NCBI GenBank assembly: GCA_903642235.1
Contig: CAHJWL010000011.1
Coordinates: 1-64,000, forward strand
DNA from: Acidobacteriaceae bacterium
GTDB taxonomy: Bacteria; Acidobacteriota; Terriglobia; Terriglobales; Acidobacteriaceae
DNA length: 64,000 nt
Direction of reading: 5' to 3'
Shown here: piece by piece, positions 8,047-15,984 of the stretch
How positions within the stretch are numbered: the stretch's first letter is position 1
Layout: each line of letters begins with the position of its first letter
Notes under the pieces: generated by a model
Database searches by the model: none
Seen by the model: only the letters and a program-made list of their open reading frames with translations
What the model was told of the DNA's origin: nothing
Translations under genes and position numbers: made by a program

Positions 8047-8910
8047 TCAACTACCCGCATGTCGCTTCGCGAGAGTGATAGTTCGCTGGATGTAAGCTGA
8101 CCTGCGGCGTTGGTCCGGATCACGAGAGAGATAATTGTTCTCAAGCGCATGTTCTACGTCGCTTTCCGCCATCCCCAGAGAGAGAGCCGCAACAGAGAAG
8201 GAGGCATCGGCTCGTGCCGGACTTCCGCTGAACTGTGGCAGGTCCCGGAAGCGGGTCACAGAAAGTCGCGAGAACCTCCTCCCCCTCGGGGGAGAAAGGG
8301 TCCTGCAGGCAGTGTGAGCCGCTTGCTCTCGCTGAGTGGTGAGCACCGCGATCTGATCTTCGATCTCAGCCCGGAACCTGGTCGCTCCCGGGAAGATCGT
8401 TCCGGCGTGGCTGCTGAGCAGCACGAAGGGAGCAAGCCCATCCGCCCGCCGGTGCTTCGGCTTGGGATTGGTAAAGCCCGGCATGCGGCCGAAGTGCCTC
8501 CAGTCCGCTGCGCCAGGGTCGCCTCCAAAGCGCGCTGCGAGCGTACGCGCTGCAAACGTTGCAAGGGCGGCTGGCAGTACGTCTGTGTGCCGCAACCACG
8601 CCTGGAAGTTCTTCGGACTGGTCTCGACTAAGGCCGCAGGCGCAAAGCCTTCCTGGCGCAGCAGACCGACTGCGGTAGCACTGAGATCATCAAGCAGCGT
8701 GCAGGCATGTTCGCCAGCAGGCCTGACATAGACGTGTTCCCCGCGCGAGTTGCGATATCGGAGAAACGGCAGCCGCTGCAGAACCTCTTCGCCAGTCAGC
8801 CCATCGTGCCCAGGTAGCATGCCGCCCTGCGCTCCGCAGATACCAATATCGTAGCTCGGTGCTCCTAACGCGCGTAGGAAGCAAGAGACTGCTAATTCTG
8901 TCCTGCTCAT
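8047..8910 (-). CDS. RepB-like DNA primase (archaeo-eukaryotic primase superfamily)
   Basis: 287 residues resembling the RepB primase domain of mobile elements: LRYRNSRGEHVYVRP, then the acidic TLLDDLSATAVGLL (D74, D75), ETSPKNFQAWLRH with the NxQAW signature, and DWRHFGRMPGFTNPKPKHR, the conserved basic segment. These primases make primers for plasmid or integrative-element replication. The C-terminal 90 residues are poorly conserved and basic. It lies in the minus-strand set with the possible HUH protein, 40 bases after the zinc protein gene. The family call is strong from motif order; activity is inferred. Confidence 0.75.
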   Translation of the reverse strand: MSRTELAVSCFLRALGAPSYDIGICGAQGGMLPGHDGLTGEEVLQRLPFLRYRNSRGEHVYVRPAGEHACTLLDDLSATAVGLLRQEGFAPAALVETSPKNFQAWLRHTDVLPAALATFAARTLAARFGGDPGAADWRHFGRMPGFTNPKPKHRRADGLAPFVLLSSHAGTIFPGATRFRAEIEDQIAVLTTQREQAAHTACRTLSPPRGRRFSRLSVTRFRDLPQFSGSPARADASFSVAALSLGMAESDVEHALENNYLSRDPDQRRRSAYIQRTITLAKRHAGS

Positions 8911-8950
8911 GCCACACCTCCTGAACCGTCCGGTTTGCTCCCCGTTACAT

Positions 8951-9625
8951 CTAGATCGAAAGCGAAATCGCCCCCGGACCAGCGATGTCCGTTGCTCTCG
9001 TTCCTTCTTTGGTCTTTGCGTCCGAAGTCGCTCGCTTTGCTGTCTTCAACTGAGCGAGCAAAGTGTTGCTGGCCCGGATCTCAGCAGCCAAAGCCCGACA
9101 TGCCAGGCGGGTGTAGGTCCACTCATGCATACCCTTGGGTCGTTCCGGGAAGCGCTCCGTCATGTCTCCGGTTCCGCCGAGCCGGATCCTGCACATCTGG
9201 GCACGAGCCAGGTCCCGGCTTCTGGCAGGAACCCGTTGCAATGGATACGACACACCGCGGCAGCGGCGGCAAAGGAAGTCCTCCTTGCCGTAGAGGATCG
9301 CCACACCACGTCCGCAGGCTCCGCGCGGACAGACCAGCCAAGGTCGCCGGCCGCCATAGTGGCACTTCGACCAGCGCACGCGGAGTTCAAATCTGCTGCG
9401 ACGCCTGCCGAAAAGATCTTGTCCCAGATCGAAGTCGACTGTGACACAGTTGCTCTGGAACCGTGTCCACAGTTGAGCTCTTCCGCCGCCATCACGCCGA
9501 AGCTGCAGCCCACGAGTGCGACCTGAAACCAGGAAGCCGTGCCGCTCTAACCAGCGCACATCCAGCCGGTAGAACTCCGACGGCAAACCGTTCTTCCGTG
9601 CACGCCCGCTACCGATGCCGCCCAC
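8951..9625 (-). CDS. MGGxGSGR-type conserved zinc-binding protein of mobile elements
   Basis: 224 residues starting MGGIGSGRARKNGL and carrying the order of motifs I associate with a widespread uncharacterised family: LDVRWLERHGFL near the start, YGGRRPWLVCPRGACGRGVA, LYGKEDFLCRRCRGVSYPLQ and RPKGMHEWTYTRL. Four cysteines (CPRGAC and CRRC) could bind one zinc ion. Relatives are frequent beside integrases and replication genes, but no function is established to my knowledge. Its start overlaps the end of the upstream possible HUH gene by 17 bases, which suggests a shared transcript. Confidence 0.78.
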   Translation of the reverse strand: MGGIGSGRARKNGLPSEFYRLDVRWLERHGFLVSGRTRGLQLRRDGGGRAQLWTRFQSNCVTVDFDLGQDLFGRRRSRFELRVRWSKCHYGGRRPWLVCPRGACGRGVAILYGKEDFLCRRCRGVSYPLQRVPARSRDLARAQMCRIRLGGTGDMTERFPERPKGMHEWTYTRLACRALAAEIRASNTLLAQLKTAKRATSDAKTKEGTRATDIAGPGAISLSI

Positions 9626-10301
9626 GGTGGCCTCCTCTTGGCTTCATTGGCGTGGACTTCGAAATGGTTGACCGACATGACGTTCTCTCAGCGGGAACTG
9701 GGAGGTCCTTAGCGACAGGTCGCATGGTCAGCGTCTCAGCGCAAACTCGATGGCGAATGTGATCAGGGACGAACGAGTCGGTTTGCTGTTCGGCAAATAG
9801 ATCTCTGTCAACTTGGAAAGACATCCGTCCCAAGTTGTGCAGGTCCCAATCGAAGTTAGCCTCACTCGCCGTCTTCGCGATGTAGAACATCCCACGCAAG
9901 TTCGGGCGAAAGGGTTCACTCTTGCAATCTCCGAAGTGTTCCATCCAAAGCGCCGGCACAAGCACTTCTAGCGTTTCCCGGTGTTGTTCTAAGGCAGCTA
10001 CAGCGAAATGCCAATGAAGTGGAGTCGGTGACAAACCCAGACCGGAGGTCTTCCTTCGTTCCAGAACGAACACGCACGCGACGGGACCTCCCAGCGCTCG
10101 CTCCAGGCGATCGAGGTAGGACTTGAACGTCCCTTTCGCACCATCTTCGTCCATTGACCTGCGATAGGTTCCGCAAGCGTAGACCTGCCATGCTAGTTCC
10201 GAAAAGAAGCTGCCGTACTGGTGCGCTGCCAAGGAGAAGCGAGTAAGCCTCTTGCACTCGTGCGGAGGTGCGCTCTCAGAAGATCTGTGGCAAGTAGACA
10301 T
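9609..10301 (-). CDS. Possible HUH-type replication endonuclease
   Basis: About 230 residues. I read a Rep-like order: an N-terminal strand and helix (GTFKSYLDRLERALGG), a strand CVFVLERRK, then PLHWHFAVA (H96, H98) matching the metal-binding HUH motif, and later GMFYIAKTAS, which resembles the catalytic Y-x-x-K motif (Y140, K143). This is the motif spacing of rolling-circle Rep proteins and relatives, but overall identity to any named family is not visible to me. The frame opens at TTG 10313; the ATG at 10301 is preferred. The C-terminus is basic. It sits between alpA and the zinc protein. Moderate confidence in the fold, low in a specific role. Confidence 0.55.
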   Translation of the reverse strand: MSTCHRSSESAPPHECKRLTRFSLAAHQYGSFFSELAWQVYACGTYRRSMDEDGAKGTFKSYLDRLERALGGPVACVFVLERRKTSGLGLSPTPLHWHFAVAALEQHRETLEVLVPALWMEHFGDCKSEPFRPNLRGMFYIAKTASEANFDWDLHNLGRMSFQVDRDLFAEQQTDSFVPDHIRHRVCAETLTMRPVAKDLPVPAERTSCRSTISKSTPMKPRGGHRGRHR

Positions 10302-10463
10302 AGGACGATCCAAGGAGAAGTTGATTTCTCTGGTTGGTGAAGCGTTGACAGGAGCGATGCCACGCCCACCGCCGGTGGTAAAAGAACGTGGTGAATCGAT
10401 CCAACTGGGTGGGGCCAGGGCTGCTTGTTGCCCCTGACTCTGAATGTGCTTAGCACAGTAGGT

Positions 10464-10790
10464 CTAGAAACCTGAACGGTTGTCGGCACGTCTCTTTCCA
10501 CGACACGAAGCCTTTGATCGCGTTATGGCGGGCTGGGCTGACGCGGACGTCGTCGACAAAAGAGACTCGGGGTGCCCGGGATGAGCGAAAGGCGATCGGT
10601 GTCCGCAGAGCAGACCATCGATCCAGGCGTCAATGTCGCTCTCAAGCCAACCGATAGCTCGTGCGCCAAGGCTAATCTGTCTGGGAAAGCTGCCTTCTGC
10701 AATGCGCAGGTAAATGGTGCTCCGGGACAGGCCGGTTCGGGCCTGCACGGAAGGTAAACGTAGGATCCGTCTCGCTGCTTGGTTGTGCAT
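10464..10790 (-). CDS. AlpA family regulator (excisionase-like)
   Basis: 108 residues; the first 65 match AlpA/MerR-like excisionase regulators: RILRLPSVQARTGLSRSTIY, IAEGSFPRQISLGARAIGWL, ESDIDAWIDGLL. These small DNA-binding proteins regulate or help integrase-driven excision. The start is very well supported by AGGAGG five bases before the ATG. The last 40 residues are low-complexity. It lies 235 bases from the end of the integrase gene, the usual neighbour. Confidence 0.88.
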   Translation of the reverse strand: MHNQAARRILRLPSVQARTGLSRSTIYLRIAEGSFPRQISLGARAIGWLESDIDAWIDGLLCGHRSPFAHPGHPESLLSTTSASAQPAITRSKASCRGKRRADNRSGF

Positions 10791-11025
10791 TGCATCCTCC
10801 TGGAGCTTGGTTGAACTCCACTGAGAGGAAACGTATGACAGCTGCGGCCAAGAAGCTATACCCCTAGGGCCTCAAAACGCATTTGAGTTAACCAGTTTTC
10901 GCTATTCGAGGCGCACTTTCAGATCATTCGAGCCACACAGAGCCAAACCCAATCATGTCCGCATATCTTTTATGCTTTCTGATCCACCGGCCAGCTCCCG
11001 TGTGACGCCCCTCAGGGTTCTGATG

Positions 11026-12243
11026 TCACGCCACAACGTCTTTAAAGCGCAGCACCCTGGCGCCGCGCTGGGTTTGCTCCAGGAAATCTGCCCACTCCTG
11101 CATCATCTTCGAACGCGCTTTTAGGTAGAGTGCATGATTGTAGGCGGCACTCACAGCGTTTCTCGGGGCATGCGCCAGCTGCAATTCAATGTGTTCGTGA
11201 GCGTAGCCCTGCTCGTGCAGCAGCGTGGAAGCAAGTCCGCGAAAGCCATGCCCTGTCATCCTTCGCTTGAAGCCCATCCGTTCAAGACCCTTGAGGATGG
11301 TGTTGTTGCTCATGTGACGAGAGGCGCTTCTCTCGCCGGGGAAGAGCCAGGCAGAGTCGCCGCACAGCGGACGCAAGGTAGCAAGTACTTCAAGGGCCTG
11401 GCTCGAAAGCGGGACGATGTGCGGTGTCCGCATCTTCATCCGTTCAGCCGGAATGCTCCAGCGTGACGCTTCCATATCAAACTCAGACCAGGTAGCCGCA
11501 ATCAGTTCCCCGGTACGCACGAACGTGAGGGCCATCAACTTAATTGCTAGCCGAGTGATGTGCTTTCCCGGGTAAACCTCTACCTGCCGAAGCAGCTCCG
11601 GCAACTCCCTTGCGTCGATGCGGGCATAATTCACCTTACGCGAAGCTTTGAGGATGTCCCGAGGACGAATTTCGGTCGCCGGATTACGCTGCGCAAAGCC
11701 ATGAGCTATGGCGAAACGGAAGATCTGGCCTGTCGTCTCGAGAGCGCGTTTAGCAACATCCCGTGCACCTCGGCTTTGGATCAGACGCACCATCGCGACG
11801 ACCTCAGGAGCCTCGATGTTTATCACTCGCAGCGCACCGAGGCTCGGCAGAATGTTGCTGGCAAGACGGCGCTTCGTCGAATCAACATGCCGTGGGCTCT
11901 TTCCGTCCTGCCAGTGCTCAAGCCACTGAGCAGCTACGCTTGCAAAAGAGTTCTCGACGGCGATACGCTGACCGCGCTTCTTTGCCTTGCGCTCGGTCAT
12001 AGGGTCAGCACCCTCGACCAACAACTTTCTTTCCTCCGCACGTCGTTCGCGCGCCCGCGCCAAGGAGACCTCCGGGTATCTCCCGAACGTCATCACCTTC
12101 TGCTTGCCCTCATGCCGGTACGTCCATCGCCACAACCTGCCACCTGATGGTGTCACCCACAGGTATAGGCCCCCACTGTCACTCAGCTTGAAAGGCTTGA
12201 CCTTGAGTTTGGTTCGCTTGATCTCTGTGTCGGTTAGCGGCAT
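11026..12243 (-). CDS. int: P4-type tyrosine recombinase (integrase)
   Basis: 405 residues from the ATG at 12243 (MPLTDTEIKRTK); the frame is open a further 23 codons upstream but that stretch does not look like the family. N-terminal arm-binding domain with LSDSGGLYLWVTPSGGRLWR, core-binding domain, then the catalytic residues: Arg in FVRTGELIAATW, HGFRG (H-x-x-R), LAHAPRN and the nucleophilic Tyr in SAAYNHALYL. The gene starts 180 bases from the 3' end of tRNA-Ser, the usual target for this integrase class, and reads away from the tRNA into the element. Confidence 0.93.
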   Translation of the reverse strand: MPLTDTEIKRTKLKVKPFKLSDSGGLYLWVTPSGGRLWRWTYRHEGKQKVMTFGRYPEVSLARARERRAEERKLLVEGADPMTERKAKKRGQRIAVENSFASVAAQWLEHWQDGKSPRHVDSTKRRLASNILPSLGALRVINIEAPEVVAMVRLIQSRGARDVAKRALETTGQIFRFAIAHGFAQRNPATEIRPRDILKASRKVNYARIDARELPELLRQVEVYPGKHITRLAIKLMALTFVRTGELIAATWSEFDMEASRWSIPAERMKMRTPHIVPLSSQALEVLATLRPLCGDSAWLFPGERSASRHMSNNTILKGLERMGFKRRMTGHGFRGLASTLLHEQGYAHEHIELQLAHAPRNAVSAAYNHALYLKARSKMMQEWADFLEQTQRGARVLRFKDVVA

Positions 12244-12422
12244 GTCATCGCCCCCATGTGGAATGTACCCACAATCTGGAACAAACATACCCACAAATAT
12301 GCCCACGATCAAGCATGGCTCTTATTGGACACTAGTGGACGTCAACAGACATGAACTCCAGATTTCACTAAGGTGTTACCCAGATCCTAGACTCTATCGG
12401 ACACCCTGAAACAACTTGACGG

Positions 12423-12509
12423 CGGAGGGAGAGGGATTCGAACCCCCGTTACCCGTTAGGGTAAAGCGGTTTTCAAGACCGCCTGTTTCAACCACTCACA
12501 CATCCCTCC
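12423..12509 (-). tRNA. tRNA-Ser (anticodon TGA)
   Basis: On the minus strand an 87-base cloverleaf: acceptor GGAGGGA pairs with TCCCTCC, the anticodon arm is GCGGT-CTTGAAA-ACCGC with anticodon TGA, a long variable arm (TACCCTAACGGGTA) is typical for serine tRNA, and the T arm reads GGGGG-TTCGAAT-CCCTC. CCA is not encoded. Its 3' end is next to the integrase gene and is the likely attachment site. I did not find a second copy of the 3' end within the window. Confidence 0.95.
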
Positions 12510-12591
12510 GCATCGGGTGTCGAGCTCGGTACATCCAAAGGGTAGCAAACTTCGTCATCGCACTGCGATACTGAATGCAAGCGGCTCCCTT

Positions 12592-13890
12592 ATGGCAATC
12601 ACAAGCACCCCGACCGCGAACCCGATCCTCACTCCCCGCCGCTCGACCTTTGACGCGACCCTCGCCGCCGCCCGCACCACCATGGTCTTCTCCGAGGTCT
12701 CCCGGCTCGCGCTCGATAGCTTTCGCGCCTCAAAGGTCCGCTTCCTTCTCACCATGCTCGGCATGGTGATCGGCTCGGCCTCCATCATCCTGGTCGTCAC
12801 CCTCGGCCTTACCGGCAAGCAGTATGCTCTCGGGCTCATCAGCTCCATCGGCCCCAGCATGATCGAGATGCAGTTCGTCGGCGGCACCGTCGCCGGTCCG
12901 GACAACACCGTCAGCAACGACTACCTGACCCGCGAAGACATGGCCGCCGTCCGTGAAGCTGTCCCCAACGTCGTCGCTGCCTCTCCCATGCTCGAGGTCC
13001 ATTACACCGTCTCCATCGGTTCCGGCGTCACTCGCGATGCCATGCTCCTCGGCGTCAATCCGGACTACAAGATTGTCCGCAACCTCGCTGTTACCGCAGG
13101 CCGGTTCTTTGACGATCAGGACACCACGCAGCACTCCAAAGTCGCCGTCATCGTTGAGTCCTTCGCTCGCGCTCTCTACGGCAGCTCCGGCAGCGCCATC
13201 GGCCATACCGTCTCTGTCCAGGGCATCCCGTTCACCATCATCGGCGTCTTCAAGATGCGCATTGACACCTTCGGCCAGTCCGAGGTCTCCGATCAGACCA
13301 TCCTCATCCCGTATCCCGTTGCCCGCTACTTCACCGGCAGCGAGACGGTGAAGGAGATCTTCTTCTCCATGGCCAACACCGATCAGGTCCTTCCCGCCTC
13401 AAAGCAGATCCTCGCCGTCATCAAGAGCCGCCATCACGCCACCTCCGTCTACAATCCCTTCACCATGAGCCAGGTCCTCGACGTCATGAGCAAGATCGCC
13501 AACATGCTCACCGTCGTTCTCACGCTCGCCGCCGGCGTCACCCTCATCGTCTCCGGCGTCGGCATCATGAACTCCATGCTCGCCAACGTTCAGGCTCGCT
13601 TGAAAGAGATCGGCATCCGCAAGGCTCTTGGCGCCACCTCACGGGAGATCCGCCTGCAGTTCCTCACCGAAGCCGTCTTCCTCTCGCTCTCCGGTGGTGT
13701 CGTCGGCACGGTCATCGGCCTTACAATCCCTAGGGCGATCTCGTTCCTCACGCCGTTCAAGATCCCCTTCTCCTTCCTCTCCGCAATCATCGCTCTCTCC
13801 ACCTCAGTCCTGGTCGGCGTCGTCTTCGGCACACTGCCCGCCAATCGGGCAGCCCGGCTGGATCCCGTGGAGACGCTAAAGTACGAGTAA
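12592..13890 (+). CDS. MacB-type ABC transporter permease
   Basis: 432 residues. An N-terminal membrane helix (RFLLTMLGMVIGSASIILVV) and a large MacB_PCD periplasmic domain are followed by three C-terminal helices of the FtsX domain (LTVVLTLAAGVTLIVSGVGI; EIGIRKALGATSREIRLQFL; the last before ANRAARLDPVETLKYE). That ending is diagnostic of this family, which moves peptides, lipoproteins or drugs across the envelope. The upstream open frame starts at 12517 inside the tRNA flank; the ATG at 12592 is preferred. No ATPase gene is adjacent, so the partner must be elsewhere or shared. Confidence 0.87.
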   Translation: MAITSTPTANPILTPRRSTFDATLAAARTTMVFSEVSRLALDSFRASKVRFLLTMLGMVIGSASIILVVTLGLTGKQYALGLISSIGPSMIEMQFVGGTVAGPDNTVSNDYLTREDMAAVREAVPNVVAASPMLEVHYTVSIGSGVTRDAMLLGVNPDYKIVRNLAVTAGRFFDDQDTTQHSKVAVIVESFARALYGSSGSAIGHTVSVQGIPFTIIGVFKMRIDTFGQSEVSDQTILIPYPVARYFTGSETVKEIFFSMANTDQVLPASKQILAVIKSRHHATSVYNPFTMSQVLDVMSKIANMLTVVLTLAAGVTLIVSGVGIMNSMLANVQARLKEIGIRKALGATSREIRLQFLTEAVFLSLSGGVVGTVIGLTIPRAISFLTPFKIPFSFLSAIIALSTSVLVGVVFGTLPANRAARLDPVETLKYE

Positions 13891-13938
13891 CTCCCTGTCC
13901 CACGAGAGCATCTCTGGGCTCTGCCCATCTCCTGCGCC

Positions 13939-15723
13939 ATGCCGACACCTCTGTCCAGCTCGTCTCTCTGCAGGTCACTGCTTGCGGTCGGCCTTGTCTG
14001 CATCGTTGCCGGCGATCTCTTCGCACAGGCTCACGCCGTGGCTCCTCCTCCTCCCTCAGGCGCGCGGTCCGCAGTCTGCCATCAGCGAGTCGTTCCGCAG
14101 CTGGTGGATATCACCGCAAAGACAAAAATCAACTTTAGTCACATCGCCGCACCGGAACAGCGCTACATCGTCGAATCGATGGGCGGTGGTGTTCTGGCAA
14201 TCGACTACGATCGCGACGGCTGGCCCGACCTGTACTTCACCAACGCTCCCACCGTCGCCATGGCTCTGAAGGGGGAGAAGGCGAGCAGCGCACTCTTTCA
14301 TAACAATCACGACGGAACCTTTACCGACGTCACGAATCGTGCGGGCGTGGCGCATCCCTGCTTCGCCATGGGAGGAGCCGTCGGCGACTACAACAATGAT
14401 GGCTGGCCGGACATGGTCATCACCTGCCTTGGCGGAAACGTGCTCTATCGCAATAACGGCGATGGTACGTTCACCGATGTCACCGCTGCCGCCGGGCTCA
14501 CCGAGAGCCGCTGGTCAACCGGGGCTGCCTTTGCGGACTTCGACGGAGACGGCTTCGTCGATCTCATGATCACCAGCTACGTCGACTTCAAGCTGAACGA
14601 TCTGCCGGAGTTCGGCAAAAGCGCCACCTGCAAGTTCCATGGCATCGCCGTGCAGTGCGGCCCGCGCGGTCTGAAAGGCGCCGGCGACACCCTCTTTCAT
14701 AACAACGGCAACGGCACCTTCACCAACGTGTCGCAAACGACCGGAACAGACGACGCATCTGGCTACTACGGTCTTGGCGTCGTCTGGGCAGACTTTGGCA
14801 ATACCGGCCGTCCCAGCATCTATGTCGCGAACGATTCAACCCCCAACTACCTCTACCGCAACGACGGCGGCGGCAAGTTCGCGGAGATCGGTCTCGAATC
14901 CGGAACCGCTGTCAGTGGAGATGGCTCCGAACAGGGCTCGATGGGCGTGGCCGTTGCCGACTACAACCACACCGGACGCTTCTCCATCTACGTCACCAAC
15001 TTCGCCGACGAATTCAATACGCTCTACCGCAACGAGGGAAAGGGCAACTTCACCGACGTCTCCTACGACTCCGGCCTTGCGCTCGCCTCCTTGCCATACG
15101 TCAAGTGGGGCGTCGCCTTTGCGGATCTTGATAACGATGGATGGGCCGATCTCTTCTCTGTCAACGGCCATGTCTACCCGCAGGTTGATTCGCTTCCTTC
15201 AGGGGCCCGCTATAGGGAACCAGCCAACCTCTTCATGAACCAGCGAGATGGCACCTTTTGCGATGCTGCGACGCAGGCTGGTGAGGCGGTGCAGACACCG
15301 CAGGTGAGCCGCGGCCTTGCCGCCGTCGATCTGGACAACGATGGCAACGTGGACCTCGTCGTCGAGAACCTGGTCGGCAGTCCTATGATCCTGCACAATA
15401 CCGGACAGCCCGGCACCCATTGGATCACCCTGGACCTGACGGGCACGAAGAGCAACCGCTCGGCCCTTGGTGCCCGCATTATCCTCAAGGCTGGCGGAAC
15501 AACCCAGACCGATGAGGTACGCAGCGGCGGCAGCTACCTCTCTCAGGGAGACCTCCGCGTGCACTTCGGGCTTGGAAGCGCCGCGAACATCGATTCAGTC
15601 GAAGTGCACTGGCCTTCAGGCCGGGTAGAGAGCCTTGGAAGACCTCCCGTGGACCATATCTACCAGGTCCTTGAGGGTTCGGGGCTGGTCGCTCCGGGCG
15701 TCATCCGGCCGGCAGGGAAGTAG
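13939..15723 (+). CDS. CRTAC1 family protein (FG-GAP repeats, ASPIC/UnbV domain)
   Basis: 594 residues with a signal peptide (LLAVGLVCIVAGDLFAQAHA). The body holds six or more FG-GAP/VCBS calcium-type repeats, each with a D-x-D-x-D-G-x-x-D loop (AIDYDRDGWPDLYF, VGDYNNDGWPDMVI, FADFDGDGFVDLMI, DLDNDGNVDLVVEN). It ends in an ASPIC/UnbV domain (RSALGARIILKAGG, SYLSQGDLRVHFGLG, VHWPSGRVESL). It is expected outside the cytoplasm as a beta-propeller. In acidobacteria and planctomycetes such proteins are often found beside TPR proteins, as here. Confidence 0.9.
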   Translation: MPTPLSSSSLCRSLLAVGLVCIVAGDLFAQAHAVAPPPPSGARSAVCHQRVVPQLVDITAKTKINFSHIAAPEQRYIVESMGGGVLAIDYDRDGWPDLYFTNAPTVAMALKGEKASSALFHNNHDGTFTDVTNRAGVAHPCFAMGGAVGDYNNDGWPDMVITCLGGNVLYRNNGDGTFTDVTAAAGLTESRWSTGAAFADFDGDGFVDLMITSYVDFKLNDLPEFGKSATCKFHGIAVQCGPRGLKGAGDTLFHNNGNGTFTNVSQTTGTDDASGYYGLGVVWADFGNTGRPSIYVANDSTPNYLYRNDGGGKFAEIGLESGTAVSGDGSEQGSMGVAVADYNHTGRFSIYVTNFADEFNTLYRNEGKGNFTDVSYDSGLALASLPYVKWGVAFADLDNDGWADLFSVNGHVYPQVDSLPSGARYREPANLFMNQRDGTFCDAATQAGEAVQTPQVSRGLAAVDLDNDGNVDLVVENLVGSPMILHNTGQPGTHWITLDLTGTKSNRSALGARIILKAGGTTQTDEVRSGGSYLSQGDLRVHFGLGSAANIDSVEVHWPSGRVESLGRPPVDHIYQVLEGSGLVAPGVIRPAGK

Positions 15724-15801
15724 CTTGGAGCCGACCGCTCCTGCATCGCGACTCTGATGCAGAGACCGCACAAGGCGACGGGTCCACTCCAACAATTCTG
15801 G

Positions 15802-15831
15802 TTGACAATCCTGCAGGTCGGCTTGCTTAAT
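15802..15831 (+). promoter_or_regulatory. Candidate sigma-70 promoter of the first TonB-dependent receptor
   Basis: TTGACA (15802-15807) followed after 18 bases by CTTAAT (15826-15831), about 155 bases before the receptor start. The -35 is perfect and the -10 matches four of six positions. Low-confidence call from motif and position only. Confidence 0.3.
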
Positions 15832-15984
15832 AGTCTCCGCCATGAGGAAGGCCCTCGGCGGCTCCCCCGAAAGATGGGGAGGAGCTTCCATCCAAAGAAG
15901 GCTTGCCCTCATGAGCACAAATTGAGCTCGAAAGTTCTCAAAGAGTGAACTGTCCCTACTACATGCAGGATTTTTGGAGAGCAA

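Noticed and set aside
1-12422. Search for a second copy of the tRNA-Ser 3' end as the distal attachment site
   Set aside because: No convincing repeat of the GGGATTCGAACCCC region was seen to the left within the window; the far end may be outside or degraded.
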